Part shown: positions 24,898-37,259 of the stretch, in pieces
How the letters are laid out: the number at the start of each line of letters is the position of its first letter
How positions within the stretch are numbered: position 1 is the first letter of the stretch
Assembly (NCBI GenBank): GCA_030998225.1
Contig: JAPYXD010000308.1
Span: 7,388,001 to 7,452,000 of the forward strand
Direction of reading: 5' to 3'
DNA length: 64,000 nt
Origin: Diplolepis rosae
Lineage: Eukaryota; Arthropoda; Insecta; Hymenoptera; Diplolepididae
The notes under the pieces: model-generated
The model's input: only the letters and a program-made list of their open reading frames with translations
What the model was told of the DNA's origin: nothing
Database searches by the model: none
Made by a program: the position numbers and the translations under genes

Positions 24898-25338
24898 GAT
24901 ACCTGGTTAATATTTTAGAGATCCCGTCATTTTGGGAAATATTTTAATAGTCCAGGTACTTGAAAAACATCTTCTTCAGGGAACTTAAGATGAGAACTGA
25001 AATTTACGATACCTAGTTCGTATTTTAGAGATCCTGTCTTTTGGAAAATTATATTAAGTAGTCCAGGTGCTTAAAAAATATCTTCCTCGGGAAGTTGAGC
25101 CGAGAACTGAAAGTTAAGATACCTAGTTTATATTTTAGAGATCCTGTCATTACGCAAATTATATCTAGTAGTCCAGGTGCTTTGAAAACATCTTCCTCAG
25201 GGAATTTAAGCTGAGAAATGAAAATTAAGAGATCCGAATGGTATTTCAATGATCCAGTCATTCTAAAAATTACATCCTGTATTCTAGTTGTTGAAATACA
25301 CCTGCCTCAGGGAAGTTGAGCTGACAACTGAAATTCAA
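24898..25338 (+). repeat. Left edge of 12-mer array: I-J-K-L
   Basis: I is at 24898, J 25008, K 25118 and L 25229. J switches from 7-mer sequence to 'cttcctcgggaagttgagcc' after its A-run. K has 'cattacgcaaattat', the array-specific form. L has 'cctgtattctag', shared only with the next unit. I has 'attttaatag', again shared with the next unit and with 1-900. Confidence 0.92.
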
Positions 25339-26663
25339 GATACCTGGTTTATATTTTAGAGATCCCGTCATTTTAAGGAATTAAATTTAGCAGTCCAGGC
25401 ACCTTAAATACACATTCCTCATGGAACTTAAGCTGCAAACTGAAATTAAGGATACCTAGATTATTTAATATAGATCGTACCATTTTGGAAATTAAGTTTA
25501 GTAGTCCAAAAGCCAAAAGGAGAAATTCCTCAGGGAACTTGAGCTGAGAACTGAAAGTTAAGATACCTGGTTTATATTTTAGAGATCCTGTCATTTCGAC
25601 AAAAATATCTAGTAGTCCAGGTGCTTAAAAAACATCTTCGTCATGGATTTTAACCTGCGAACTGAAATTAAGGATACTTAGTTTATATTTTGTAGATCCC
25701 TTTATTTTGAAAATTATATCTAGTAGTCCAAGTGCCTAAAATAGATCTTCCTCGGGAACTTGAGCTGAGAACTGAAAGTTAAGATACCTGGTTTATATTT
25801 TAGAGATCCTGTCATTTCGACAAAAATATCTAGTAGTCCAGGTGCTTAAAAAAAATCTTCGTCATGAATTTTAACCTGCGAACTGAAATTAAGGATACTT
25901 GGTTTATATTTTGTAGATCCCGTCATTTTGACAATTATGTCTTGTAATCCAAGTGCCAAAAATAGATCTACCTCGGGAACTTGAGCTCAGAACTGAAATT
26001 AAAGATACCTGGGTTTTATTTTAGATAACCCGTCATTTTGAGACTTATATTTAGTAGTCCAGGAGCTTGAAATCATTTCCTTCCGGGAATTTATGCTGAT
26101 AAATGAAAATTTAGATATCCGAATGGTATTTCAATTATCCAGTTATTCTAAATTTACATCTAGTAGTCTAGAAGTTGAAATACACCTTCCTCTGGGAAGT
26201 TGATCTGACAACTAAAATTGAAGATACCTGGTTAATATTTTAGAGATCCCGTCATTTTGGGAAATATTTTAATAGTCCAGGTACTTGAAAAACATCTTCT
26301 TCAGGGAACTTAAGATGAGAACTGAAATTTACGATACCTAGTTCGTATTTTAGAGATCCTGTCTTTTGGAAAATTATATTAAGTAGTCCAGGTGCTTAAA
26401 AAATATCTACCTCGGGAAGTTGAGCCGAGAACTGAAAGTTAAGATACCTAGTTTATATTTTAGAGATCCTGTCATTACGCAAATTATATCTAGTAGTCCA
26501 GGTGCTTTGAAAACATCTTCCTCAGGGAATTTAAGCTGAGAAATGAAAATTAAGAGATCCGAATGGTATTTCAATGATCCAGTCATTCTAAAAATTACAT
26601 CCTGTATTCTAGTTGTTGAAATACACCTGCCTCAGGGAAGTTGAGCTGACAACTGAAATTCAA
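25339..26663 (+). repeat. 12-mer unit 1
   Basis: A 25339, B 25451, C 25562, D 25673, E 25783, F 25894, G 26004, H 26114, I 26223, J 26333, K 26443, L 26554. It retains 7-mer-like variants: 'gacaattatg' in F, 'gggttttat' in G, 'attttaatag' in I. D has 'gatccctttatttt', matching M at 24349. B has 'aaaaggagaa', shared with unit 2. Confidence 0.95.
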
Positions 26664-27988
26664 GATACCTGGTTTATATTTTAGAGATCCCGTCATTTTA
26701 AGGAATTAAATTTAGCAGTCCAGGCACCTTAAATACACATTCCTCATGGAACTTAAGCTGCAAACTGAAATTAAGGATACCTAGATTATTTAATATAGAT
26801 CGTACCATTTTGGAAATTAAGTTTAGTAGTCCAAAAGCCAAAAGGAGAAATTCCTCAGGGAACTTGAGCTGAGAACTGAAAGTTAAGATACCTGGTTTAT
26901 ATTTTAGAGATCCTGTCATTTCGACAAAAATATCTAGTAGTCCAGGTGCTTAAAAAACATCTTCGTCATGGATTTTAACCTGCGAACTGAAATTAAGGAT
27001 ACTTAGTTTATATTTTGTAGATCCCGTCATTTTGAAAATTATATCTAGTAGTCCAAGTGCCTAAAATAGATCTTCCTCGGGAACTTGAGCTGAGAACTGA
27101 AAGTTAAGATACCTGGTTTATATTTTAGAGATCCTGTCATTTCGACAAAAATATCTAGTTGTCCAGGTGCTTAAAAAACATCTTAGTCATGGATTTTAAC
27201 CTGCGAACTGCAATTAAGGATACTTGGTTTATATTTTGTAGATCCCATCATTTTAAAAATTATGTCTTGTAATCCAAGTGCCAAAAATATATCTACCTCG
27301 GGAACTTGAGCTCAGAACTGAAATTAAAGATACCTGGTTTTTATTTTAGATAACCCGTCATTTTGAGAATAATATTTAGTAGTCCAGGAGCTTGAAATCA
27401 TTTCCTTCCGGGAATTTATGCTGATAAATGAAAATTTAGATATCCGAATGGTATTTCAATTATCCAGTTATTCTAAATTTACATCTAGTAGTCTAGAAGT
27501 TGAAATACACCTTCCTCAGGGAAGTTGATCTGACAACTAAAATTGAAGATACCTGGTTAATATTTTAGAGATCCCGTCATTTTGGGAAATATATTAATAG
27601 TCCAGGTACTTGAAAAACATCTTCTTCAGGGAACTTAAGATGAGAACTGAAATTTACGATACCTAGTTCGTATTTTAGAGATCCTGTCTTTTGGAAAATT
27701 ATATTAAGTAGTCCAGGTGCTTAAAAAATATCTACCTCGGGAAGTTGAGCCGAGAACTGAAAGTTAAGATACCTAGTTTATATTTTAGAGATCCTGTCAT
27801 TACGCAAATTATATCTAGTAGTCCAGGTGCTTTGAAAACATCTTCCTCAGGGAATTTAAGCTGAGAAATGAAAATTTGGAGAACCGAATGTTATTTCAAA
27901 GAACCAGTCATTCAAAAAATTACATCCTGTAGTCAACTTGTTCAAAAACACCTGCCTCAGGGAAGTTCAGCTCACAACTGAAATCCAA
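26664..27988 (+). repeat. 12-mer unit 2, with mutation cluster in L
   Basis: It has 'agttgtccagg' and 'catcttagtc' in E, 'gagaataata' in G, and the common F form 'cccatcattttaaaaatt'. L (27879-27988) carries ten of twelve clustered substitutions at T and G positions that run on into A of unit 3; they are described as a finding. Confidence 0.95.
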
Positions 27989-29313
27989 GATACCTGGTTT
28001 ATATTTCAGAGATCCCGTCATTTTAAGGAATTAAATTTAGCTGTCCAGGCACCTTAAATACACATTTCTCATGGAACTTAAGCTGCAAACTGAAATTAAG
28101 GATACCTAGATTATTTAATATAGATCGTACCATTTTGGAAATTAAGTTTAGTAGTCCAAAAGCCAAAAGTAGAAATTCCTCAGGGAACTTGAGCTGAGAA
28201 CTGAAAGTTAAGATACCTGGTTTATATTTTAGAGATCCTGTCATTTCGACAAAAATATCTAGTAGTCCAGGTGCTTAAAAAACATCTTCGTCATGGATTT
28301 TAACCTGCGAACTGAAATTAAGGATACTTAGGTTATATTTTGTAGATCCCGTCATTTTGAAAATTATATCTAGTAGTCCAAGTGCCTAAAATAGATCTTC
28401 CTCGGGAACTTGAGCTGAGAACTGAAAGTTAAGATACCTGGTTTATATTTTAGAGATCCTGTCATTTCGACAAAAATATCTAGTAGTCCAGGTGCTTAAA
28501 AAACATCTTCGTCATGGATTTTAACCTGCGAACTGCAATTAAGGATACTTGGTTTATATTTTGTAGATCCCGTCATTTTAAAAATTATGTCTTGTAATCC
28601 AAGTGCCAAAAATAGATCTACCTCGGGAACTTGAGCTCAGAACTGAAATTAAAGATACCTGGTTTTTATTTTAGATAACCCGTCATTTTGAGAATTATAT
28701 TTAGTAGTCCAGGAGCTTGAAATCATTTCCTTCCGGGAATTTATGCTGATAAATGAAAATTTAGATATCCGAATGGTATTTCAATTATCCAGTTATTCTA
28801 AATTTACATCTAGTAGTCTAGAAGTTGAAATACACCTTCCTCTGGGAAGTTGATCTGACAACTAAAATTGAAGATACCTTGTTCATATTTTACAGATCCC
28901 GTCATTTTGGGAAATATTTTAATAGTCCAGGTACTTGAAAAACATCTTCTTCAGGGAACTTAAGATGAGAACTGAAATTTACGATACCTAGTTCGTATTT
29001 TAGAGATCCTGTCTTTTGGAAAATTATATTAAGTAGTCCAGGTGCTTAAAAAATATCTACCTCGGGAAGTTGAGCCGAGAACTGAAAGTTAAGATACCTA
29101 GTTTATATTTTAGAGATCCTGTCATTACGCAAATTATATCTAGTAGTCCAGGTGCTTTGAAAACATCTTCCTCAGGGAATTTAAGCTGAGAAATGAAAAT
29201 TTGGAGATCCGAATGTTATTTCAATGATCCAGTCATTCTAAAAATTACATCCTGTAGTCTAGTTGTTGAAATACACCTGCCTCAGGGAAGTTGAGCTAAC
29301 AACTGAAATTCAA
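27989..29313 (+). repeat. 12-mer unit 3
   Basis: A has 'ttagctgtcc' and 'cacatttctc'. D opens 'gatacttaggtta'. F is the 'cccgtc' form and H the 'cctctggg' form. I is divergent ('ccttgttcatattttacaga') and keeps 'attttaatag'. L has 'tttggagatcc' and 'gagctaac'. Confidence 0.95.
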
Positions 29314-30638
29314 GATACCTGGTTTATATTTTAGGGATCCCGTCATTTTAAGGAATTAAATTTAGCAGTCCAGGCACCTTAAATACACATTCCTCATGGA
29401 TCTTAAGCTGCAAACTGAAATTAAGGATACCTAGATTATTTAATATAGATCGTACCATTTTGGAAATTAAGTTTAGTAGTCCAAAAGCCAAAAGTAGAAA
29501 TTCCTCAGGGAACTTGAGCTGAGAACTGAAAGTTAAGATACCTGGTTTATATTTTAGAGATCCTGTCATTTCGACAAAAATATCTAGTAGTCCAGGTGCT
29601 TAAAAAACATCTTCGTCATGGATTTTAACCTGCGAACTGAAATTAAGGATACTTAGTTTATATTTTGTAGATCCCGTCATTTTGAAAATTATATCTAGTA
29701 GTCCAAGTGCCTAAAATAGATCTTCCTCGGGAACTTGAGCTGAGAACTGAAAGTTAAGATACCTTGTTTATATTTTAGAGATCCTGTCATTTCGACAAAA
29801 ATATCTAGTAGTCCAGGTGCTTAAAAAACATCTTCGTCATGGATTTTAACCTGCGAACTGCAATTAAGGATACTTGGTTTATATTTTGTAGATCCCATCA
29901 TTTTAAAAATTATGTCTTGTAATCCAAGTGCCAAAAATATATCTACCTCGGGAACTTGAGCTCAGAACTGAAATTAAAGATACCTGGTTTTTATTTTAGA
30001 TAACCCGTCATTTTGAGAATTATATTTAGTAGTCCAGGAGCTTGAAATCATTTCCTTCCGGGAATTTATGCTGATAAATGAAAATTTAGATATCCGAATG
30101 GTATTTCAATTATCCAGTTATTCTAAATTTACATCTAGTAGTCTAGAAGTTGAAATACACCTTCCTCAGGGAAGTTGATCTGACAACTAAAATTGAAGAT
30201 ACCTGGTTAATATTTTTGAGATCCCGTCATTTTGAGAAATATATTAATAGTCCAGGTACTTGAAAAACATCTTCTTCATGGAACTTAAGATGAGAACTGA
30301 AATTTACGACACCTAGTTCGTATTTTAGAGATCCTGTCTTTTGGAATATTATATTAAGTAGTCCAGGTGCTTAAAAAATATCTACCTCGGGAAGTTGAGC
30401 CGAGAACTGAAAGTTAAGATACCTAGTTTATATTTTAGAGATCCTGTCATTACGCAAATTATATCTAGTAGTCCAGGTGCTTAAAAAACATCTTCCTGAG
30501 GGAATTTAAGCTGAGAAATGAAAATTAAGAGATCCGAATGGTATTTCAATGATCCAGTCATTCTAAAAATTACATCCTGTAGTCTAGTTGTTGAAATACA
30601 CCTGCCTCAGGGAAGTTGAGCTGACAACTGAAATTCAA
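29314..30638 (+). repeat. 12-mer unit 4
   Basis: A has 'aggga' before 'tcccgtc' and 'catggatctt'. E opens 'gataccttg'. I has 'tttttgagatcccgtc', 'gagaaata' and 'cttcatggaac', and J opens 'gacacctag'. This I/J combination recurs only in unit 9. K has 'cttcctgaggg'. Confidence 0.95.
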
Positions 30639-31963
30639 GATACCTGGTTTATATTTTAGAGATCCCGTCATTTTAAGGAATTAAATTTAGCAGTCCAGGC
30701 ACCTTAAATACACATTCCTCATGGAACTTAAGCTGCAAACTGAAATTAAGGATACCTAGATTATTTAATATAGATCGTACCATTTTGGAAATTAAGTTTA
30801 GTAGTCCAAAAGCCAAAAGTAGAAATTCCTCAGGAAACTTGAGCTGAGAACTGAAAGTTAAGATACCTGGTTTATATTTTAGAGATCCTGTCATTTCGAC
30901 AAAAATATCTAGTAGTCCAGGTGCTTAAAAAACATCTTCGTCATGGATTTTAACCTGCGAACTGAAATTAAGGATACTTAGTTTATATTTTGTAGATCCC
31001 GTCATTTTGAAAATTATATCTAGTAGTCCAAGTGCCTAAAATAGATCTTCCTCGGGAACTTGAGCTCAGATCTGAAAGTTAAGATACCTGGTTTATATTT
31101 TAGAGATCCTGTCATTTCGACAAAAATATCTAGTAGTCCAGGTGCTTAAAAAACATCTTCGTCATGGATTTTAACCTGCGAACTGCAATTAAGGATACTT
31201 GGTTTATATTTTGTAGATCCCATCATTTTAAAAATTATGTCTTGTAATCCAAGTGCCAAAAATATATCTACCTCGGGAACTTGAGCTCAGAACTGAAATT
31301 AAAGATACCTGGTTTTTATTTTAGATAACCCGTCATTTTGAGAATTATATTTAGTAGTCCAGGAGCTTGAAATCATTTCCTTCCGGGAATTTATGCTGAT
31401 AAATGAAAATTTAGATATCCGAATGGTATTTCAATTATCCAGTTATTCTAAATTTACATCTAGTAGTCTAGAAGTTGAAATACACCTTCCTCAGGGAAGT
31501 TGATCTGACAACTAAAATTGAAGATACCTGGTTAATATTTTAGACATCCCGTCATTTTGGAAAATATATTAGTAGTCCAGGTACTTGAAAAACATCTTCT
31601 TCAGGGAACTTAAGATGAGAACTGAAATTTACGATACCTAGTTCGTATTTTAGAAATCCTGTCTTTTGGAATATTATATTTAGTAGTCCAGGTGCTTAAA
31701 AAATATCTACATCGGGAAGTTGAGCAGAGAACTGTCAGTTAAGATTCCTAGTTTATATTTTAGAGATACTGTCATTACGAAAATTATATCTAGTAGTCCA
31801 GGTGCTTTAAAAACATCTTCCTCGGGGAACTTAACCTGAGAAATGAAAATTAAGAGATCCGAACGGTATTTCAATGATCCAGTCATTCTAAAAATTACAT
31901 CCTGTAGTCTAGTTGTTGAAATACACCTGCCTCAGGGAAGTTGAGCTGACAACTGAAATTCAA
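30639..31963 (+). repeat. 12-mer unit 5, divergent I-J-K
   Basis: D ends 'gctcagatctgaaag'. I has 'tagacatcccg' and 'ttagtagtcc'. J has 'ctacatcgggaagttgagca', 'gaactgtcag' and ends at a K opening 'gattcctag'. K has 'gagatactg', 'cgaaaatt' and 'ctcggggaacttaacctg'. The cluster of changes in I-K suggests an exchange with another copy or family. Confidence 0.94.
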
Positions 31964-33287
31964 GATACCTGTTTTATATTTTAGGGATCCCGTCATTTTA
32001 AGGAATTAAATTTAGCAGTCCAGGCACCTTAAATACACATTCCTCATGGAACTTAAGCTGCAAACTGAAATTAAGGATACCTAGATTATTTAATATAGAT
32101 CGTACCATTTTGGAAATTAAGTTTAGTAGTCCAAAAGCCAAAAGTAGAAATTCCTCAGGGAACTTGAGCTGAGAACTGAACATTAAGATACCTGGTTTAT
32201 ATTTTAGAGATCCTGTCATTTCGACAAAAATATCTAGTAGTCCAGGTGCTTAAAAAACATCTTCGTCATGGATTTTAACCTGCGAACTGAAATTAAGGAT
32301 ACTTAGTTTATATTTTGTAGATCCCGTCATTTTGAAAATTATATCTAGTAGTCCAAGTGCCTAAAATAGATCTTCCTCGGGAACTTGAGCTGAGAACTGA
32401 AAGTTAAGATACCTGGTTTATATTTTAGAGATCCTGTCATTCCGACAAAAATATCTAGTAGTCCAGGTGCTTAAAAAACATCTTCGTCATGGATTTTAAC
32501 CTGCGAACTGCAATTAAGGATACCTGGTTTATATTTTGTAGATCCCATCATTTTAAAAATTATGTCTTGTAATCCAAGTGCCAAAAATATATCTACCTCG
32601 GGAACTTGAGCTCAGAACTGAAATTAAAGATACCTGGTTTTTATTTTAGATAACCCGTCATTTTGAGAATTATATTTAGTAGTCCAGGAGCTTGAAATCA
32701 TTTCCTTCCGGGAATTTATGCTGATAAATGAAAATTTAGATATCCGAATGGTATTTCAATTATCCAGTTATTCTAAATTTACATCTAGTAGTCTAGAAGT
32801 TGAAATACACCTTCCTCAGGGAAGTTGATCTGACAACTAAAATTGAAGATACCTGGTTAATATTTTAGAGATCCCGTCATTTTGGGAAATATATTAATAG
32901 TCCAGGTACTTGAAAAACATCTTCTTCAGGGAACTTAAGATGAGAACTGAAATTTACGATACCTAGTTCGTATTTTAGAGATCCTGTCTTTTGGAAAATT
33001 ATATTAAGTAGTCCAGGTGCTTAAAAATATCTACCTCGGGAAGTTGAGCCGAAAACTGAAAGTTATGATACCTAGTTTATATTTTAGAGATCCTGTCATT
33101 ACGCAAATTATATCTAGTAGTCCAGGTGCTTTGAAAACATCTTCCTCAGGGAATTTAAGCTGAGAAATGAAAATTAAGAGATCCGAATGGTATTTCAATG
33201 ATCCAGTCATTCTAAAAATTACATCCTGTAGTCTAGTTGTTGAAATACACCTGCCTCAGGGAAGTTGAGCTGACAACTGAAATTCAA
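31964..33287 (+). repeat. 12-mer unit 6 (1324 bp)
   Basis: A opens 'gatacctgtttta'. B ends 'gaacattaag', as in the A-B pairs that precede T. E has 'cattccgac'. F opens 'gatacctgg' instead of 'gatacttgg'. J has lost one A and reads 'cgaaaactgaaagttatg'. Confidence 0.95.
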
Positions 33288-34612
33288 GATACCTGGTTTA
33301 TATTTTAGAGATCCCGTCATTTTAAGGAATTAAATTTAGCAGTCCAGGCACCTTAAATACACATTTCTCATGGAACTTAAGCTGCAAACTGAAATTAAGG
33401 ATACCTAGATTATTTAATATAGATCGTACCATTTTGGAAATTAAGTTTAGTAGTCCAAAAGCCAAAAGTAGAAATTCCTCATGGAACTTGAGCTGAGAAC
33501 TGAAAGTTAAGATACCTGGTTTATATTTTAGAGATCCTGTCATTTCGACAAAAATATCTAGTAGTCCAGGTGCTTAAAAAACATCTTCGTCATGGATTTT
33601 AACCTGCGAACTGAAATTAAGGATACTTAGTTTATATTTTGTAGATCCCGTCATTTTGAAAATTATATCTAGTAGTCCAAGTGCCTAAAATAGATCTTCC
33701 TCGGGAACTTGAGCTGAGAACTGAAAGTTAAGATACCTGGTTTATATTTTAGAGATCCTGTTATTTCGACAAAAATATCTAGTAGTCCAGGTTCTTAAAA
33801 AACATCTTCGTCATGGATTTTAACCTGCGAACTGCAATTAAGGATAATTGGTTTATATTTTGTAGATCCCGTCATTTTAAAAATTATGTCTTGTAATCCA
33901 AGTGCCAAAAATAGATCTACCTCGGGAACTTGAGCTCAGAACTGAAATTAAAGATACCTGGTTTTTATTTTAGATAACCCGTCATTTTGAGAATTATATT
34001 TAGTAGTCCAGGAGCTTGAAATCATTTCCTTCCGGGAATTTATGCTGATAAATGAAAATTTAGATATCCGAATGGTATTTCAATTATCCAGTTATTCTAA
34101 ATTTACATCTAGTAGTCTAGAAGTTGAAATACACCTTCCTCTGGGAAGTTGATCTGACAACTAAAATTGAAGATACCTGGTTAATATTTTAGAGATCCCG
34201 TCATTTTGGGAAATATATTAATAGTCCAGGTACTTGAAAAACATCTTCTTCAGGGAACTTAAGATGAGAACTGAAATTTACGATACCTAGTTCGTATTTT
34301 AGAGATCCTGTCTTTTGGAAAATTATATTAAGTAGTCCAGGTGCTTAAAAAATATCTACCTCGGGAAGTTGAGCCGAGAACTGAAAGTTAAGATACCTAG
34401 TTTATATTTTAGAGATCCTGTCATTACGCAAATTATATCTAGTAGTCCAGGTGCTTTGAAAACATCTTCCTCAGGGAATTTAAGCTGAGAAATGAAAATT
34501 AAGAGATCCGAATGGTATTTCAATGATCCAGTCATTCTAAAAATTACATCCTGTAGTCTAGTTGTTGAAATACACCTGCCTCAGGGAAGTTGAGCTGACA
34601 ACTGAAATTCAA
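33288..34612 (+). repeat. 12-mer unit 7 (linked-variant subtype)
   Basis: A has 'cacatttctc' and B 'cctcatggaac'. E has 'ctgttatttcg' and 'ggttcttaaa'. F has 'ggataattgg' and the 'cccgtc/agatct' form, and H has 'cctctggg'. Except for 'ggataattgg' this set is found again in unit 10. Confidence 0.95.
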
Positions 34613-35935
34613 GATACCTGGTTTATATTTTAGAGATCCCGTCATTTTAAGGAATTAAATTTAGCAGTCCAGGCACCTTAAATACACATTCCTCATGGAT
34701 CTTAAGCTGCAAACTGAAATTAAGGATACCTAGATTATTTAATATAGATCGTACCATTTTGGAAATTAAGTTTAGTAGTCCAAAAGCCAAAAGTAGAAAT
34801 TCCTCAGGGAACTTGAGCTGAGAACTGAAAGTTAAGATACCTGGTTTATATTTTAGAGATCCTGTCATTTCGACAAAAATATCTAGTAGTCCAGGTGCTT
34901 AAAACATCTTCGTCATGGATTTTAACCTGCGAACTGAAATTAAGGATACTTAGTTTATATTTTGTAGATCCCGTCATTTTGAAAATTATATCTAGTAGTC
35001 CAAGTGCCTAAAATAGATCTTCCTCGGGAACTTGAGCTGAGAACTGAAAGTTAAGATACCTGGTTTATATTTTAGAGATCCTGTCATTTCGACAAAAATA
35101 TCTAGTAGTCCAGGTGCTTAAAAAACATCTTCGTCATGGATTTTAACCTGCGAACTGCAATTAAGGATACTTGGTTTATATTTTGTAGATCCCATCATTT
35201 TAAAAATTATGTCTTGTAATCCAAGTGCCAAAAATATATCTACCTCGGGAACTTGAGCTCAGAACTGAAATTAAAGATACCTGGTTTTTATTTTAGATAA
35301 CCCGTCATTTTGAGAATTATATTTAGTAGTCCAGGAGCTTGAAATCATTTCCTTCCGGGAATTTATGCTGATAAATGAAAATTTAGATATCCGAATGGTA
35401 TTTCAATTATCCAGTTATTCTAAATTTACATCTAGTAGTCTAGAAGTTGAAATACACCTTCCTCAGGGAAGTTGATCTGACAACTAAAATTGAAGATACC
35501 TGGTTAATATTTTAGAGATCCCGTCATTTTGGGAAATATATTAATAGTCCAGGTACTTGAAAAACATCTTCTTCAGGGAACTTAAGATGAGAACTGAAAT
35601 TTACGATACCTAGTTCGTATTTTAGAGATCCTGTCTTTTGGAAAATTATATTAAGTAGTCCAGGTGCTTAAAAAATATCTACCTCGGGAAGTTGAGCCGA
35701 GAACTGAAAGTTAAGATACCTAGTTTATATTTTAGAGATCCTGTCATTACGCAAATTATATCTAGTAGTCCAGGTGCTTTGAAAACATCTTCCTCAGGGA
35801 ATTTAAGCTGAGAAATGAAAATTAAGAGATCCGAATGGTATTTCAATGATCCAGTCATTCTAAAAATTACATCCTGTAGTCTAGTTGTTGAAATACACCT
35901 GCCTCAGGGAAGTTGAGCTGACAACTGAAATTCAA
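34613..35935 (+). repeat. 12-mer unit 8 (1323 bp)
   Basis: It is the shortest complete unit: the A-run in C is reduced by two ('gcttaaaacatc'). A has 'catggatctt', as in unit 4. The rest is consensus. Confidence 0.95.
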
Positions 35936-37259
35936 GATACCTGGTTTATATTTTAGAGATCCCGTCATTTTAAGGAATTAAATTTAGCAGTCCAGGCACC
36001 TTAAATACACATTCCTCATGGAACTTAAGCTGCAAACTGAAATTAAGGATACCTAGATTATTTAATATAGATCGTACCATTTTGGAAATTAAGTTTAGTA
36101 GTCCAAAAGCCAAAAGTAGAAATTCCTCAGGGAACTTGAGCTGAGAACTGAAAGTTAAGATACCTGGTTTATATTTTAGAGATCCTGTCATTTCGACAAA
36201 AATATCTAGTAGTCCAGGTGCTTAAAAACATCTTCGTCATGGATTTTAACCTGCGAACTGAAATTAAGGATACTTAGTTTATATTTTGTAGATCCCGTCA
36301 TTTTGAAAATTATATCTAGTAGTCCAAGTGCCTAAAATAGATCTTCCTCGGGAACTTGAGCTGAGAACTGAAAGTTAAGATACCTGGTTTATATTTTAGA
36401 GATCCTGTCATTTCGACAAAAATATCTAGTAGTCCAGGTGCTTAAAAAACATCTTCGTCATGGATTTTAACCTGCGAACTGCAATTAAGGATACCTGGTT
36501 TATATTTTGTAGATCCCATCATTTTAAAAATTATGTCTTGTAATCCAAGTGCCAAAAATATATCTACCTCGGGAACTTGAGCTCAGAACTGAAATTAAAG
36601 ATACCTGGTTTTTATTTTAGATAACCCGTCATTTTGAGAATTATATTTAGTAGTCCAGGAGCTTGAAATCATTTCCTTCCGGGAATTTATGCTGATAAAT
36701 GAAAATTTAGATATCCGAATGGTATTTCAATTATCCAGTTATTCTAAATTTACATCTAGTAGTCTAGAAGTTGAAATACACCTTCCTCAGGGAAGTTGAT
36801 CTGACAACTAAAATTGAAGATACCTGGTTAATATTTTTGAGATCCCGTCATTTTGAGAAATATATTAATAGTCCAGGTACTTGAAAAACATCTTCTTCAT
36901 GGAACTTAAGATGAGAACTGAAATTTACGACACCTAGTTCGTATTTTAGAGATCCTGTCTTTTGGAATATTATATTTAGTAGTCCAGGTGCTTAAAAAAT
37001 ATCTACCTCGGGAAGTTGAGCCGAAAACTGAAAGTTATGATACCTAGTTTATATTTTAGAGATCCTGTCATTACGCAAATTATATCTAGTAGTCCAGGTG
37101 CTTAAAAAACATGTTCCTCAGGGAATTTAAGCTGAGAAATGAAAATTAAGAGATCCGAACGGTATTTCAATGATCCAGTCATTCTAAAAATTACATCCTG
37201 TAGTCTAGTTGTTGAAATACACCTGCCTCAGGGAAGTTGAGCTAACAACTGAAATTCAA
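35936..37259 (+). repeat. 12-mer unit 9 (1324 bp)
   Basis: C lacks one A. F opens 'gatacctgg', as in unit 6. I and J match unit 4 ('gagaaata', 'cttcatgg', 'gacacctag'). J ends in the 'cgaaaactgaaagttatg' form, as at the end of unit 6. K has 'aacatgttcc', L has 'gaacgg' and 'gagctaac'. It reads as a mosaic of unit 4 and unit 6 variants. Confidence 0.94.
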
